A DNA stretch of 64,000 bases from Wolfiporia cocos. Lineage: Eukaryota; Basidiomycota; Agaricomycetes; Polyporales; Phaeolaceae. The stretch covers positions 1,426,001-1,490,000 of the forward strand of contig JACCLO010000004.1 in NCBI GenBank assembly GCA_029448655.1. Direction: 5' to 3'. Shown piece by piece: positions 46,770 through 59,141 of the stretch (position 1 is its first letter; each line of letters opens with the position of its first letter). A model generated the notes under the pieces. That model was not told the origin of the DNA and ran no database searches. It saw only the letters and a program-made list of their open reading frames with translations. The translations under genes and the position numbers were made by a program.

Positions 46770-49700
46770 ATGTCGAAATCCCAAACGACTCCAGCCCGGC
46801 GTCCATCGTTACTGGCGGGCTTCTGGCCAAACAGTAGTCTTTTCTCCAAACCTAAGAGCTCGTCAAGCCAGGAATTAACTAGATCCGTCTCTGGTACGGC
46901 TTTGCACTTGTCTAGCCTGTTTTGCCGCTCACGAAGGCTCCGGTGTCAGCATCTTCCTCACATAGCTCATATGTCACCCCCGTCGAGAGTACGAGGAGCT
47001 CGACAGTTTCCCTTCCAGTTAGCGTGCCCGAAGACGATGTCAAAGCTACGGAAGAGCTGCGGCGCAAGGTAAATTGTCTGCTCTCTCTCCGCGTTCTGCA
47101 TGTGATTTGACGGTCGATAGCTAGAAGAGGCGCAAACGTTGCTGAGATCCGAGAACGAAGAGACCTCCGCACTCAAGGAGCGTGTATGCGAGCTGGAGAC
47201 ATCGTTGCGCGAAGCACATATGGAAATGGAAACGGCGAAGAGCGCACTCCAGGCACAGTTTGACACGAGTCTCGCCACTGCGCAGGCGCACGTGGATGAA
47301 GCGCGGGCGACGATCAAGGCGAACGAAGCTGCGCGCGCTGAATCAGATCGTCGTGTCAAGGACCTGTCCGACACGCTCCAGATTAGCCAGGAAGCGCTGC
47401 AGTCAGAACGGACGGCATGTAGGACGACCGCAAGGCGGCACGCAGTACTGCGTATCCGCACCGCCCTGCTGCTCCTAGGGTTGCACGATGAGCGCATACG
47501 CAGACGCGCAGTCTGCCAAGAGGTAAGAGCGCCTCTCTTCAAATCAAAGTAAAGCTATTTCTAATACACACTGGTTTAGCTGGACAGGAGTAAAGCCACC
47601 GTACTGGACCGAGATCAGACTATAGCTACATTGCACGCCCGTATCCAATCGTCCCAATCGGACACTTCTGCCTCAGAGAAGCGGCTGCAGGTTCTGCAAG
47701 CCTCTCTCGACTCAACGACTGCAGAACTCTCTGCCGAGCGCGTCGCTCGAGATGAGCTTGCTCAAACGCTAGAGGCATCTCAGCAAGTACGCCGACATCT
47801 CGAGCATGCTCTCGAGGCGAGAACCACGGAGCTCGCAGGTGAGCGCGCTGCCAGTCAGGAGGCGGTTCGCGCACACGCTGCTGAGCTCACGTCGGAGCGC
47901 GCCGCTCGCGAAGCGGCCGTGCGGGCACTTGAGGCTAGAGATGCTGAGCTCGCAGGTGAACGTGCTTCCAGGCAGGACGCTCTGCACTCCCTCGAGGTGA
48001 GAAACGAAGAGCTCACGTCGGAGCGCATCGCTCGCGAAGGGGTGGCACGGGCGCTCAAAATCAAGGGTGACGAGCTCGCGGCAGAACGCGATGCCCACAG
48101 GCAGTCTGCCGATGAATTAGGCATGGCTCGACACGCAACGCAGCAGCTCGAAACGGCACTGCAGTCCGAACGCGCTTCTCGTATGAATACGGCGCAGGCG
48201 CTCGAATCCGAGCGTGACGCACTCAAAGCGCGAGCTGCGGAAGTGGAGGCCGAGCGCGATGCCAGGACAGCGGCTCTTCGGGAGCTTGATGTGGCTCGAA
48301 ATGAATGCTGGCGGCTCGAGGCGGCGGTAGATGCGAGCGCTGCAGAGCTCACCGCCGAACGTAACAGCCGCGCAAACATTTCGCGCTCGCTCGAGACGAG
48401 CACCGCCCAGCTCACAGCTGAGCGCGACGCCCGCCAGCACGCCGTCCAAGAGCTTGATGCGGTCCGAGTGTTTCACCGGGAACTCGAGGGAGCTCTCGCC
48501 TCGAGAACCGGGGAGTTCGAAGCCGAGCGTACATTGCACGAGGAAACAGCCCATTCTCTCGAGGCTACGACAGCAGAGCTTGCACGCGAACGTCAAGCTA
48601 GTGAACAAAATGCTTTATCTCTGAGCGCTGCTAAGGACACTTGCCGGAAGCTCGAGGAGGCACTCGGTACCAAGGACGGAGATCTCGCTGCCCAGCGTGT
48701 TGCCTGCGCTAAGGCCTTGCAGGCACTACATGCGAGGGATTCCGAGCTCGCAGCTGAACGCTCCTCACATGAAGAGACGACTCGAGCGCTTAATGTGGCG
48801 CAACAAGCACGCATGCATCTAGAAAAGGAGGCTGGATCCATGTCCACCGAAATGAAAGCCTTGCGTTCAACCCGTGAAGAGCTTGTACAATCGCTGAAAT
48901 TGAAGTCTTCGGAGCTGGGTGCCGAGCGCGATTCCCATTTGGTGGTCGCTGAGACGCTCAAGATGAGGGACGCAGAACTCGCGGCTGAACGGTCTTCCCA
49001 TGGAGAGACGACTCGAGCACTCGATGCAGCACAACAAGCGCGCGTTCAGCAGAGAGAGAAGATTGTGTTTAAGTCCTCCGAACTGTCAGCCTTGCGCATG
49101 TCATTCAATGAGCTCGCTCAGTCGCTCAAGTCGAGAGATTTGGGGTTAGAGGCTGAGCGCTCCTCCCACTTGGCGGTCGTTGAGGCGCTCAAAATGAAGG
49201 ACGCAGAGCTCGCAGCTGAGCGCGACTCCCATGAAGACACGACTCGAGCGCTCGGTGTGGCGCAACAAGCGCACGTTCAGCTGCAAGAGAAGGTTGGATC
49301 CGTATCCGCCGAGCTAGCAGTCTTGCAATCAACCTGTGACGAGCTCACTCAATTGCTGAAGTCGAAGTCATCGGAGTTGGATGCCGAGCGCAACTCCCAC
49401 TCGACGGTCATCGAGGCGCTCCGGACGAAGGATGCAGAGCTCACAGCCGAGCGTCTCTCTCATCAGGAGACCGTTCAAGTATCGGATGCGGCAAGACTAA
49501 CACACAGACAGCTCGAGGATGCGCTTGCAGCCAAGTCTACAGAGCTGGAGACAAAGGAGCTGTCTCTACGCGACGCATTCTGCGCGCTCGAGGCAAAAGC
49601 CGCTGAGCTCGCGAACGAGCGTGGTGCTCGGATACAGGTTGTGCAAGCGCACAAGGACGCCCAGGAGAAATTGCAACAGCTCTGCGACACATTCCAGGCG

Positions 49701-50657
49701 CAGTCTGCGGAGGCCGCTAGAGCGCTCGAAGCTGTACGCACACAAGCCTCGAGGGAAGCCGCTGCAAGGGCGAAGGAACGTGATGACTTGAAATCTCTCC
49801 TCGCGGACACGAGGGCCACGGTCGCCTCACTTTGCGCGGATAAGGAGGGCGCCTCAAGTCGCTTACACGAAGTCGAGCTAGAGCTAGCGACCACCAAACA
49901 AGAGCGGGACCAGGTCAAGGTCGAGAAGAAGAGCGTCTCAGACCAGCTCTGGGGACTGAAGACTCGCATTCATACTTTTGTTGATGCGATCCGACGAGCT
50001 GTAAACGAGACAGAGCTTCTTGCGCAGCGTGCATCGAAGTCGAGCTCCTCTCCCGATCCTACCGAGAAAGCGCAATCTGTCCCATCTGAAGGCGAACTGG
50101 ACGTGGAAACCATTGTGGCCGCTCTACCTCAGCTGGCACTCCGCGTAGTCAGCGTGAAAGAAAAGATCGCACGTGTCCTCACCGATAAGGAGGATCAGAC
50201 TCCAACAGTTCGCGCGCCGCAGTCGCAACTATCGCAGACATTACGTAGTGAGGAGAAGACGGAACATGACTGCTCTACGGCGACAGAGCAAATCAGAAAC
50301 CTTGAACAGCGTCTTCTTGCCGCTAGAAATTCCATTCAAAGGGACATCGGAGCGGAGCAAGTCCAAAAGTTCACTATTCAACACCTGCAGCAGATATATA
50401 AAAAAGACCTTTGCGCAATAATTACCAATATTCTCCGGCGGCTTGCAGCGGCTCGTGAGAAGACTGAGGAGCCCGAGTGGGTCCTAGATCGCATCGAATC
50501 AGAGAAACAGAGAGCACGTCAAACACTTCAAAAACTTAGTAATTCGTCGAGCTATGCTCTTGATGGAGGCGAAGATCTGCTCTCTGTTCTCTCGATGGTC
50601 ATAAGCGAAATGCGAGCCCTCATATCTAGTCCGCCAACTAATGTACAGACCAGCTGA
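46770..50657 (+). CDS. Giant coiled-coil protein with tandem 77-residue repeats
   Basis: No family is recognised beyond a long coiled coil of about 1,200 residues. The proposed N-terminus MSKSQTTPARRPSLLAGFWP is Ser-rich. Introns precede LEEAQTLLRSENEETSALKE (about 47121) and LDRSKATVLDRDQTIATLHA (about 47580). From 47631 a single exon of about 3 kb runs to TGA at 50657. It is filled with heptads of the type 'AELAAERxSxEETxRAL', rich in Ala, Glu, Leu and Arg. Units starting at 48735, 48966 and 49197 are each exactly 231 nt (77 residues, 11 heptads), and a fourth begins at 49428. A non-repetitive coiled coil and short C-terminal domain follow. Such proteins may be structural, for example at septa, spindle poles or Golgi, but nothing decides this. 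The frame between 46870 and 46930 is unresolved. Confidence 0.75.
48735..49427 (+). repeat. Three in-frame 231-bp tandem repeats (77 aa, 11 heptads)
   Basis: The codons for R/K-D-(S/A)-E-L-A-A-E-R occur at 48735, 48966, 49197 and 49428, each 231 nt apart. Between them the order of landmarks is the same: a TTRAL segment, VAQQA or AAQQA, a SxSxEL or STEM position, EL(V/A/T)Q(S/L)LK, AERxSH and a (V/A)EALK or AETLK segment. The period is a whole number of heptads, so coiled-coil register is kept across units. Confidence 0.9.
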
Positions 50658-52610
50658 TTTGATTAGTGTATTGCATCAGAGATCGTGCAGATAGCGTTTG
50701 CCTCTTGAACAAGAAGATTGAGCTAAGTTTATTACGGCAGAGAAGACTATGTAGCTTCAGCCTTAACACCGGGAATGTAGTTCTGAATCTTCTGCAAATA
50801 TCATTTACTACAGTGTTCTAGTAGTCCTTGGCACAAACTCATCTTTTGTCCTCAGTTCTAAAGCTATGACCTTCATGTTGTACATACATCATATATGATG
50901 ATTATATATGATTCTGTAAAATTCTTGAGCATGTAGGGTCCCTCCAGCGTGAATGGCTGCAATAAAACTGCCAATTTAGCTATGTCTGACCCGGTTCAAG
51001 TTGTGTGGCCATGATGCCACGTGAATTAGGCCAAATAAAACTATATAAAAATTCGCCAGTGTGCACGCATATTAAGTACATTAGACATTTGTTCTCTGTA
51101 CTGCTGCTGAAGATGGGATGCATGCCATGGATTCGAAAGTCGCAGAAGCGTGACATATTGCCGCGGGCGCTCGTCGAACGTCCGCACGATCACAACGGAA
51201 GCGCCCGTTACGTGATACAAGAGATATGTTCGGTAAATACCTCATTATCAGCAGCACAGTAGCGAGGATCGATTAAGATGTGAATACAGAGCCATATCCA
51301 CGAGAGACGAGCCTCGTCAAGAGCATGAATGGCTAACTGTGTGGCTCATCTGGCTCATTGTGACGTATTGATTGGACTGTCACGGGTTGTTACGCTGTGC
51401 CAAGACGGCACAAATGCACGCTCTGGTCAAGTGTCTCAAATCCATACCACTTCCCCTCATTCAATCTCCCTCATATCTTGTGTGTGTATTCGAATAGATA
51501 TAGATGAACCGTCTATGCACTGTGGACCGCAATATGCTTAGATCTGCGCTCAATCTCAAACTGCTGTGCCAAGGACTACTAGTACACTGTATAGTAGATA
51601 CATGATCTTGAAGCATGTCTTTCGGATACATATGATTAAGTCCATAATCAAAACGAGCTACAATGTCTATGCAATCTATCAACAAGTTGTCCTGGCATGT
51701 TTTAATTCCCCTTTCTGGCAAAGCTTTGTGTGGGTCCTCCCACTCTCCAGCTTGGTTGTTAGTAGTAGTATAGGGGATATGGAGAATGAATGGCTTTTGC
51801 GAGGGCAGTATATTCTTCGCCTATCATTGAAGCAGAATATGATAAACGGATGACACACCTGATCGCGTCTTTGTAAAAATGGCATTCTAAGGAGCATTGA
51901 AGGGACTGTCTGACCAAAAACAAGAATCTCAGTGTGTCCATCTGAGAACTGGGCTGGGATATTCAAGTAGTGCATCTTCACTTGAGTAGAGGAGAAAGAG
52001 AGGACAATGCTCTTCTACCGGAGCGAAGACTAGCTCTTATGCCGTAACTGCATTGTCATCAAAGCCCCTAACAATGCGTTGTGCTCCGCAATGGCGGGAT
52101 GAATAGCTGAGCGCATACCTTGTGGGTGTTGCGAAATAGCGCACTGTCCAAATTATCGGTCTTATCAGTGAGTCTAGCGAGCCGACCGTTCCGACTGTCA
52201 AGCTCCTGCTGGTGATTCCAAAGAATGCACCATGTTGTGTTTTCGCACTTCTTGTTGCGTTGTATCCCGAGATTTAAGACGGAGATATTGTTTTCTTGAG
52301 TCTATAACGCGTTACAGCCTGCTGTAACCACTGACGCGCTAGATGCAGAAATCTCCTGGAACAGCGCGCACTCATGAGCTGACAGCCTTCCTTGGGGAGA
52401 GGGACATGTATGGCACCGACACTAGCAGACAAGCGACGCCTAAGGAGCGGGAATAATATAGAGCTCATAGTACATTGGACTTGTGCGACATGGTGTAACA
52501 TGGATCCAGTGGCGCATTGTCCCAGCAGGAAAAGTGATCGGTAAAATGCGTGGTATGTTCGGATGGTGATGAGCGATGGGAATGATAGATAATGGGCGCG
52601 GGTGCACAGC
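50658..52610. other. Intergenic region
   Basis: Nearly 2 kb without a recognisable gene. A minus-strand piece near 51960-51860 (KMHYLNIPAQFSDGHTEILV followed by a possible splice) might be a gene remnant, but no second piece supports it. The right part (from about 52327) belongs to the duplicated block shared with 42.4 kb. Confidence 0.35.
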
Positions 52611-53275
52611 TTATGCAGATGTGTCATCGATAGGTCGATAGTGCTTCAACAGCTGTTGTTTGAACTCTATAGAAGGATTAGCAGACATCCTGACTAGAAG
52701 ACGTCAGGTGGCTACCTTCTGGTGAGTCCCAAACATTTGCCGCATCGGGGTTGAGCGGCGAGGCGTTGTTCGGCTCTGCAGAGCGACCGGGCGTTTGGCA
52801 AATGACATCGGATCAAAATTTGCGCGACTTACCGCCCAAGAGTGATTGCAAAGACAAAAGGATAGTTTGTACGCTGTACACAGCGGACCATTTGTCCTAT
52901 TTGAGAGCAACGCATATGTACGACTGCCAGGTGGACACGAGGAATTGACTACGTACCTGAAGAATGTCGAGACAGATCGCACCGACAGTGATGTCAACGT
53001 TCGGATGATAGCATGGGGTGTCGAACTTGATGGTAGGTGCTGCGTACGGGTAGTTTGAGGGGAACGAGATGGAGATCTTGAAGGTGAGACCAGCGTAGAC
53101 CTAGCGCGGGCCACCTGTCAGGAACGCCACCCAGACGACGGAGGGGGATTACGCACTGTGCCCGCCGGGCCCTCAATCGTTCCAGCCCATTCGAAGAGAT
53201 TCGCGTCCGACTTGGGGAACGCGGACTATATGGTATGCGGTCAGTAGCCGGCAACAGGGGCGCTTAGAGAACACT
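52327..53275. repeat. Parental copy of the duplicated E2 block
   Basis: This block, covering most of the E2 gene and about 280 bp downstream of it, is repeated in the same orientation at 42405-43175. Similarity is high over many stretches, for example cgacatggtgtaacatg, cagtggcgcattgtccca and catatgtacgactgccag. The 42.4-kb copy lacks about 170 bp and carries disabling changes. Confidence 0.85.
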
Positions 53276-53530
53276 GACGATTCCCGGCGACGAAGACATC
53301 TGAAGACGCGTTAATTAGACGCGCCTCCAGATTGGATGCGAGAACACTCACCATGAGCGACATCAGTTCATTGCCTAGCCTGCACAAACGCGTTCAGTTG
53401 CTTCTCTGACACGGGTTTGGACACCGTCGTACCGCTTGGTCACGCTACCGGCACTCTCGCTGTGAGCTCCGGCCACAGCAGGTTTTGGCGCGTTGCGAGG
53501 GGGTGCGAGGGACGTTGTAAGCTGCTCCAT
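52611..53530 (-). CDS. Ubiquitin-conjugating enzyme E2, UBE2C/Ubc11 type
   Basis: This is an E2 of the cyclosome/APC class (UBE2C, fission-yeast UbcP4/Ubc11), which loads ubiquitin onto mitotic cyclins. The start at 53530 gives [20 protein letters not shown] and a short extension ending SVTKR, as in this subfamily. Further exons are [34 protein letters not shown], then [20 protein letters not shown] and TPCYHPNVD. The active-site Cys is in [48 protein letters not shown] and [18 protein letters not shown] complete it, with TAA at 52611-52613. Seven introns are inferred and all junctions keep frame. The loop between HPNVD and the Cys has five residues (ITVGA) where the family usually has four. 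It is divergent from EDE1, with 268 nt between. Confidence 0.9.
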
Positions 53531-53798
53531 GTCTGTTACGCAATGCCGTATATGAAACTACTTTGATGCAGGTCAAGGTACAAGGACAACAGAGGACTTG
53601 CAGACGGAAGCGCCGGAGGGGTTCGTTTTGAGCGCGTTGGTCATGTGATGCATTATGGGAATATCGTTACGTAAGCGACGACGTAGACGTATATTCCCAC
53701 GGGCGCCTCACCCGGGCGCAGCGTCCAGACTCGGAGTTCATCATCTTCAGTCACGGATATCTCCTCTCCTTCCCCCATCCGCGCTGGCTTCATAGTCC

Positions 53799-56700
53799 AT
53801 GTCCAAGTTCACCCCGACGCCGGCCGAAGTCGCGGTCGTCAACCAGATATTCGCGCAGGCAGACACCCAGAAGCTGGGGGTCATCACCGGTGATGCTGCC
53901 GTCAAGATCTTCAACGGCGCGAAGCTCTCGCCCCCCGTCCTGGCCGAGATATGGAGCATTGCCGACGAGGACAACAACGGCGTCCTCACCCGCAAGGGTG
54001 TCGCGGTCGCCGTCCGCTTGCTCGGACATGCCCAGCGCGGCGAGGCTGTTACCGAGGCGTTAGTCAACAAGCGTGAGTGTCATTGGTTCGATTCGTGGAT
54101 CGTGCGGCGTCGGCGGTACTTAGACGTGTTTTGCAGCGGGCCCCATCCCGACGATTGAGGGAATCACTCCATCCCTTGCGCCGCAAACAACTGGCGCTTC
54201 TATACCCCGATCCCCTCCGCCAGGCCTACCCCCGCTCACATCACAAGACAAGGCGAAGTTCACGAGGATATTCGTAAACTGTGGACCTACCAATGGCATT
54301 CTGAGTGGTAGGTGTTATTCACGCATCTCTTCCCTAGCAGCCCGTATTGCCGCTATGCGCTATCCCCGAAAGTCGCCCGATAGCCATGCATTTTGCAAGG
54401 GCGCAGCAGGTGTCTGCTCCCGAAATGGATGCTGCACGCATAGAGAAGAACATTGCATTGCAACGGCCGCATTGCCTTATGTTAAAGTAGGCGAGCTGCT
54501 ATGACGTAACGTGTAACATCGCGCACTACGAGGATGTGCACGAGGGTCATTGTTTAGACTTTGGCGGAGGGCATCGAGTTTGACGAGTGGCATTGCTGAC
54601 GCTGACCTACTGCAGGAGACAAGGCACGAGATGTGTTCGTCAAGTCCAAATTGCCGGTGGACAAGCTCTCACAGATATGGTGGGGTCAATATGTACATCT
54701 CGGGAGTTATAGCTGAACATTACATCTCAGGAATCTTGCCGACACCAAGAACCGCGGCGCGCTCGATTCAACAGACTTCACGATTGCTATGTACCTCATC
54801 CAAGCATGCATGTCCGGTCAACTTCAGAACGTGCCGCCCGTGCTCCCACCGGGTGTCTACGAGCAGGCAGGTGGCAAGTCTGTGCTCGACGGCGTCGCGG
54901 TTCATGCGACCGGCGGAAGCGCTTCGTTCAGCCCCTCCGTGAGCAGCGCATTTGGTGGTCGACCTGCCAGCTCTATTGAGCCGCATTTCACCGGCCAGGG
55001 CTCGCCGCTGCAACCTCAGATGACAGGACAGGCGCGGCCGTCCGCTGCACCGCCTCTGCCTGCGCGGTCAGCATTGTCGAATGCTACCTCGACGTTCTCG
55101 TTCGTGCAGCCCCAGGCGACTGGTGCGGCCCCGCAGCTTCCGTGGGATGTGACGCCTGCAGAGAAGGCAAGTGCAGATGCCTTCTTTGATACTCTCGATA
55201 CCCAGAAGAAGGGGTATATCGAAGGCGACGTCGCCGTGCCGTTCATGATGCAGTCGAAGCTCCCAGAGGATGTCCTTGCGCAAATCTGGGACCTGTCCGA
55301 CTTTAACAATGACGGTCGTCTGACGCGCGACGGGTTTGCGGTCGCAATGCACTTGATTCAAGGGAAGATAAATGGCAAGGACGTTCCAACTGCATGCCCG
55401 CCTACTCTGGTTCCCCCGTCAATGCGCAAGCCTACGGCTGCTCCTGCTGCGCCACCACCTCAACCGTCCGCGCATGACGCGCTTCGTGACCTGATCTGGG
55501 ATGATTCGCCCCCCGTATCTGCCACGCCGTCGCTGCCACAACAGCCTGCACTGCAGCCACAAAGTACTGGCACCGTGGCGCTTCGGCAGACGCCTATCAT
55601 GTCGCCGCCGCCCCAGCGACCTCAGACGACAAATAGCCCCTTTGCGACCACAAGTTCGCCATTCGCAGTGCCTGCTCCTCGTCAGTAGTATTGGTCTGTA
55701 TGCATATGCGTTCTCGCGTCTTACATTTTGTGCAGCAGCGCCAGTGCACCATGACCTACTCGGAGACGACGAGGAAACAGCTCCCGCTGCGTCGTCCCCT
55801 TTGCAAGACAAGTCTGCTGAGATTGGGAACGTCAAGAACCAGCTGAGCTCAACGAACCGGTCATTGGAGACGGCCAAAGCCGAGCGCGAGAACATAGATC
55901 GTGCGTTGACAGAGCAAGCTGCTCAGCTTGCAGCCCTGCAGACACAGCTATCATCGGCCAAGGCGGCGTACGAGACCGAGAACCGCCTACTCAGCACGCT
56001 GCGTGAGCGATACACCACGCAAATGGCCGAGATCCAGAAGGCACGGGAGGAGCTGATCCGCGGGGAGAGTGATCTGAGCGCCGTGCGCGTCGAGAAGGCT
56101 GAGATCGAGGGGGCGTTCCTTCGGGACAAGGAGGAGGTGCGCGAGCTCCAGCGCAAGATGACCGAGGTCGGCATGCAGGCGGAGACGCTCAAGGTGGAGA
56201 TCGAGAAGGTGAAGAAGGAGGCGAAGCAGCAGAGGGGTCTGCACGCAATCGCGAAGAAGCAGCTTGCGACGCGCGAGGCGGAGAAGGCAAAGGTGGAGAA
56301 GGAGCTCGAGGACGCGCAGCAAGAGCTGGCAGCGGCGACCAAGGAGCGCGAAGAGGCGGAGGCTGAGCTCGCCAAAGAGGCGTCGTCGCCCGTCCTGAAT
56401 GGGCGCCCTAGGGCGGCGTCGCCTGATATCCTGGCAATGGCGATTGCCCAACCCCTGCCTGCGACGCCGGACATCCCGACGAGCCCGACAGGGTCTGTTA
56501 TGAGCCTCGGGAAGAGCAACAACCCCTTCGAGCGAGTCACGATGGCTTCTGGTCCGGGGTCGCGCTCGCAGTCGCCCTTCCTCCCCTTCACCAACTCGGC
56601 CGTGCTGCCGACCCCTCCTACTGCGCCTGCGGAGGCGACTGCGGAGGTGTCCGCGCCCGCAGGCAATCCCTTCCGCTTCTCGGACGTGTTTGCGACGCAG

Positions 56701-58462
56701 GAGCCCGAGGCGGCCTCTGGTACCCTCTCTGTGCCTGCGCCGCAGCCTTCCCAGCTGTCTCCAGTCGAGCTGATGTCTCCCACTGACACAGAGATGTTCA
56801 GCACCCCTCTGAGCACTGCGAATGCTCGCCCACATAGCCCTGCGCAGCAAGAGCTGGGTGGGGAAGCGGCAGGTCTTGGTCTTGAGACTGAAACACCCTT
56901 CGGAGAGACGCAGCAGCAAGAACAAGCATCGAACGAGGGCAAGTCGAACGAGGATGAAACTGCCTTGGACCTTCAACTGAAGGAGCTTGACATCAATGAA
57001 TCCGATTCAGAGTCGGAGTCTGAGGACGAAGAGACCCTGGCGAACGTCAAGGCGAGATTGAGTCAAGACATGTCTGAGACGAAGGCCAACGGCACGGCAG
57101 AGACGTCTACTGCACCTGCTGTGTCTGCATTTGACGATTCGTTTGGTGTCTCTACGCCAACCGTTGACACTCACTCTTCCACACCTTCTCAGCCACCGAT
57201 ATTCGCCGATTCCCATAGCCAATCTCCTGATCACGATCCCAGCCTCGACGTCTTCGACGCCCCTTTGGTGCCTGGTCCCGCGCAGCAGCCATCGAGCGGA
57301 CCAGCGCCCACGACAAATAACGTGTTTGACGCTCCGTTCAATCCGACCCTGTCACAGGAACCATTCGGCGTGCCAGCTCCTGCCGCTAACGGAAATGGTC
57401 ACGTTGAAGCGACTCCTGGTGTGAACGACTTTGACGAAGCTATGGGCAAGATCGCTGCCAGCCCCAAGTCCAGCACCTCGAACGGCACCGCGGCTCAGTT
57501 CTCGTCATTCGGATTTGACTCTGCTTTTGATGACAACTTCGACTTTGCAGCGGCCACTGCGGCGACGCCGTCAGCGCCGGCTGTCAATGGGGCGAGTTAC
57601 GCAGGGCCAGCTGCTGTGCCACAAGGAAATGCGTTTGATGATATATTCATGTCTCAGACGGGTGCCAGTGTTCCGCAGACAGGCCTCGCAACGTCTCAGC
57701 CGCAAGCGTTCAGTACAGCGAGCCCATTTGTCCAGCCAGCGCCACAACCAACGGCACAAGCAACGCAGCCACTGTCATTTGATGATGCATTTGGCGCTGG
57801 CCCCGATGTCGGCACCAGCCCGCTCGGACCGTCAGGCTCTAACGGCACTTCACATGGAATTGCATTCGATGATGCGTTTGGCGGCCACCAGTCAGCTCTG
57901 AAGTTGGACACAGCCTTCGCGCCATCATCTCAGCCTCTCGTAAACGAGCCTACTCAACCACAAGGTCAGACACCGTTCCCGAGTAATTCACCACCCATGT
58001 CTCCGACGGGGACCGGCCCTAGCTCGCCGCCGCCTGCCTCGCGTCGATCCATCTCTCCCCAACGTCAAATGTCGCCACCGCCGCGCCACTCTTCGCCTAA
58101 ACCACGCCCCTCGACGTCGTCAACTGAACGAGAGAAGGTCCCGACTGCTCGGCACTCCAAGCTGAGTGTAAGTGGTCATTCGCGGTCCGGTCAACCACCT
58201 GTTGATGGTTCCTCTTCGATAGATCCGGCTCCCTTTCGGACGGAAGAAGAAGACGCATGATGTCCCCCCGCCGATGCCTCCACCATTATCCGCGCAGCAG
58301 GTGGCTGAGGAGCCAACGCCCGCGGTCGATGACGACATCGAAGCGGTGAAACAGCTCTGCGACATGGGCTTTAGCAGGACACAGGCCGTTACTGCACTTG
58401 AGAACCACGGCTACGACGTGCAAAGGGCGTTGAATAGTTTAATCGGCGAGTATGCCGCGTAG
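53799..58462 (+). CDS. EDE1: EH-domain endocytic scaffold EDE1/EPS15 homologue
   Basis: Ede1 (EPS15) is an early-arriving scaffold of clathrin-mediated endocytosis at the plasma membrane. EH1 starts near the N-terminus (MSKFTPTPAEVAVVNQIFAQ to LAEIWSIADEDNNGVLTRKG). EH2 is spread over exons around an unusually long intron (about 54310-54615): PPLTSQDKAKFTRIFVNCGP, then KSKLPVDKLSQIW and NLADTKNRGALD. EH3 is at about 55140-55400 (AEKASADAFFDTLDTQKKGY, AQIWDLSDFNNDGRLTRDGF). A coiled coil runs from about 55800 to 56390. A long disordered region with NPF-type (NNPFERV, GNPFRFSDVF) and FDDAFG repeats follows. A spliced basic segment (RLPFGRKKK) leads to a C-terminal UBA domain (IEAVKQLCDMGFSRTQAVTA) ending at 58462. 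The domain order is as in yeast Ede1. Confidence 0.93.
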
Positions 58463-59141
58463 GGCTTTTGTTGTTTATACTGACGTCGTCCTCAGGCGCC
58501 TCGTAATTTCCGGTAGTACCTTATAATTCTAATCATATCCCTGTTAGTTGCTTGTTCAGTCCTCGTGCTTTGCGCTTTCACGCTCCTTTACGGTTGGATA
58601 CTCCTACTATGACCCCTCCTTAGCTCGCCGCTTCCCTTCCCTTTCCACACGCCTAATTCTCGCCGAATGGACGTTTTCCATTTGTACTTGCTATACGACT
58701 GCACATGCGTTCACGAGCACATGCGTTCACGAGCCTGTCCCCGTAGGTTTGACAGAGCATAGTACCGAGGACAGAATTTGATGCGCCTTCTCCTCTCGAG
58801 CCGTATTTCGGTAGCGTGTGAATGTTTGATCGGGCAAACGTTAATCAACTTGATGCGACGGAAGTTCGTTCTACAATACAATCGAACGTTCTACAATACA
58901 ATCTACAACGCCTACCATACACAGATTTGTCGGGGTGTCATGACAGAAATGAAACAATGTGAGCGGGTGAATGACACTGCTTGAAGACTTGCCGCGATGG
59001 TTTCGACACTGCCTCATATGTACGAGCTCGCATGATATAAATGTGCAGCGACCAAGTTGTGGAGCGCCGCTCACATCATCCCCACTTCGTTGCTTCTGAC
59101 TTCTCGACTTCTGCATCCGTTCTAATCATAATATATTCGTG
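58463..59141. other. Intergenic region with small tandem duplications
   Basis: The region holds the EDE1 3' end and the PDE1 promoter. Two short direct repeats occur: acatgcgttcacgagc twice at about 58703-58734, and a 20-bp gaacgttctacaatacaatc-type repeat twice near 58866-58905. No gene is seen. Confidence 0.5.

Noticed and set aside
47855..49969. Minus-strand Ser/Ala-rich ORFs opposite the coiled-coil gene
   Set aside because: They are the complement of Ala/Glu/Arg heptad codons; the plus frame is open for about 1,000 codons.
55923..56976. Minus-strand ORFs of over 300 codons opposite EDE1
   Set aside because: They are antisense to the EDE1 coiled coil and give Leu/Arg- or Ser-rich nonsense with no domain or splice logic.
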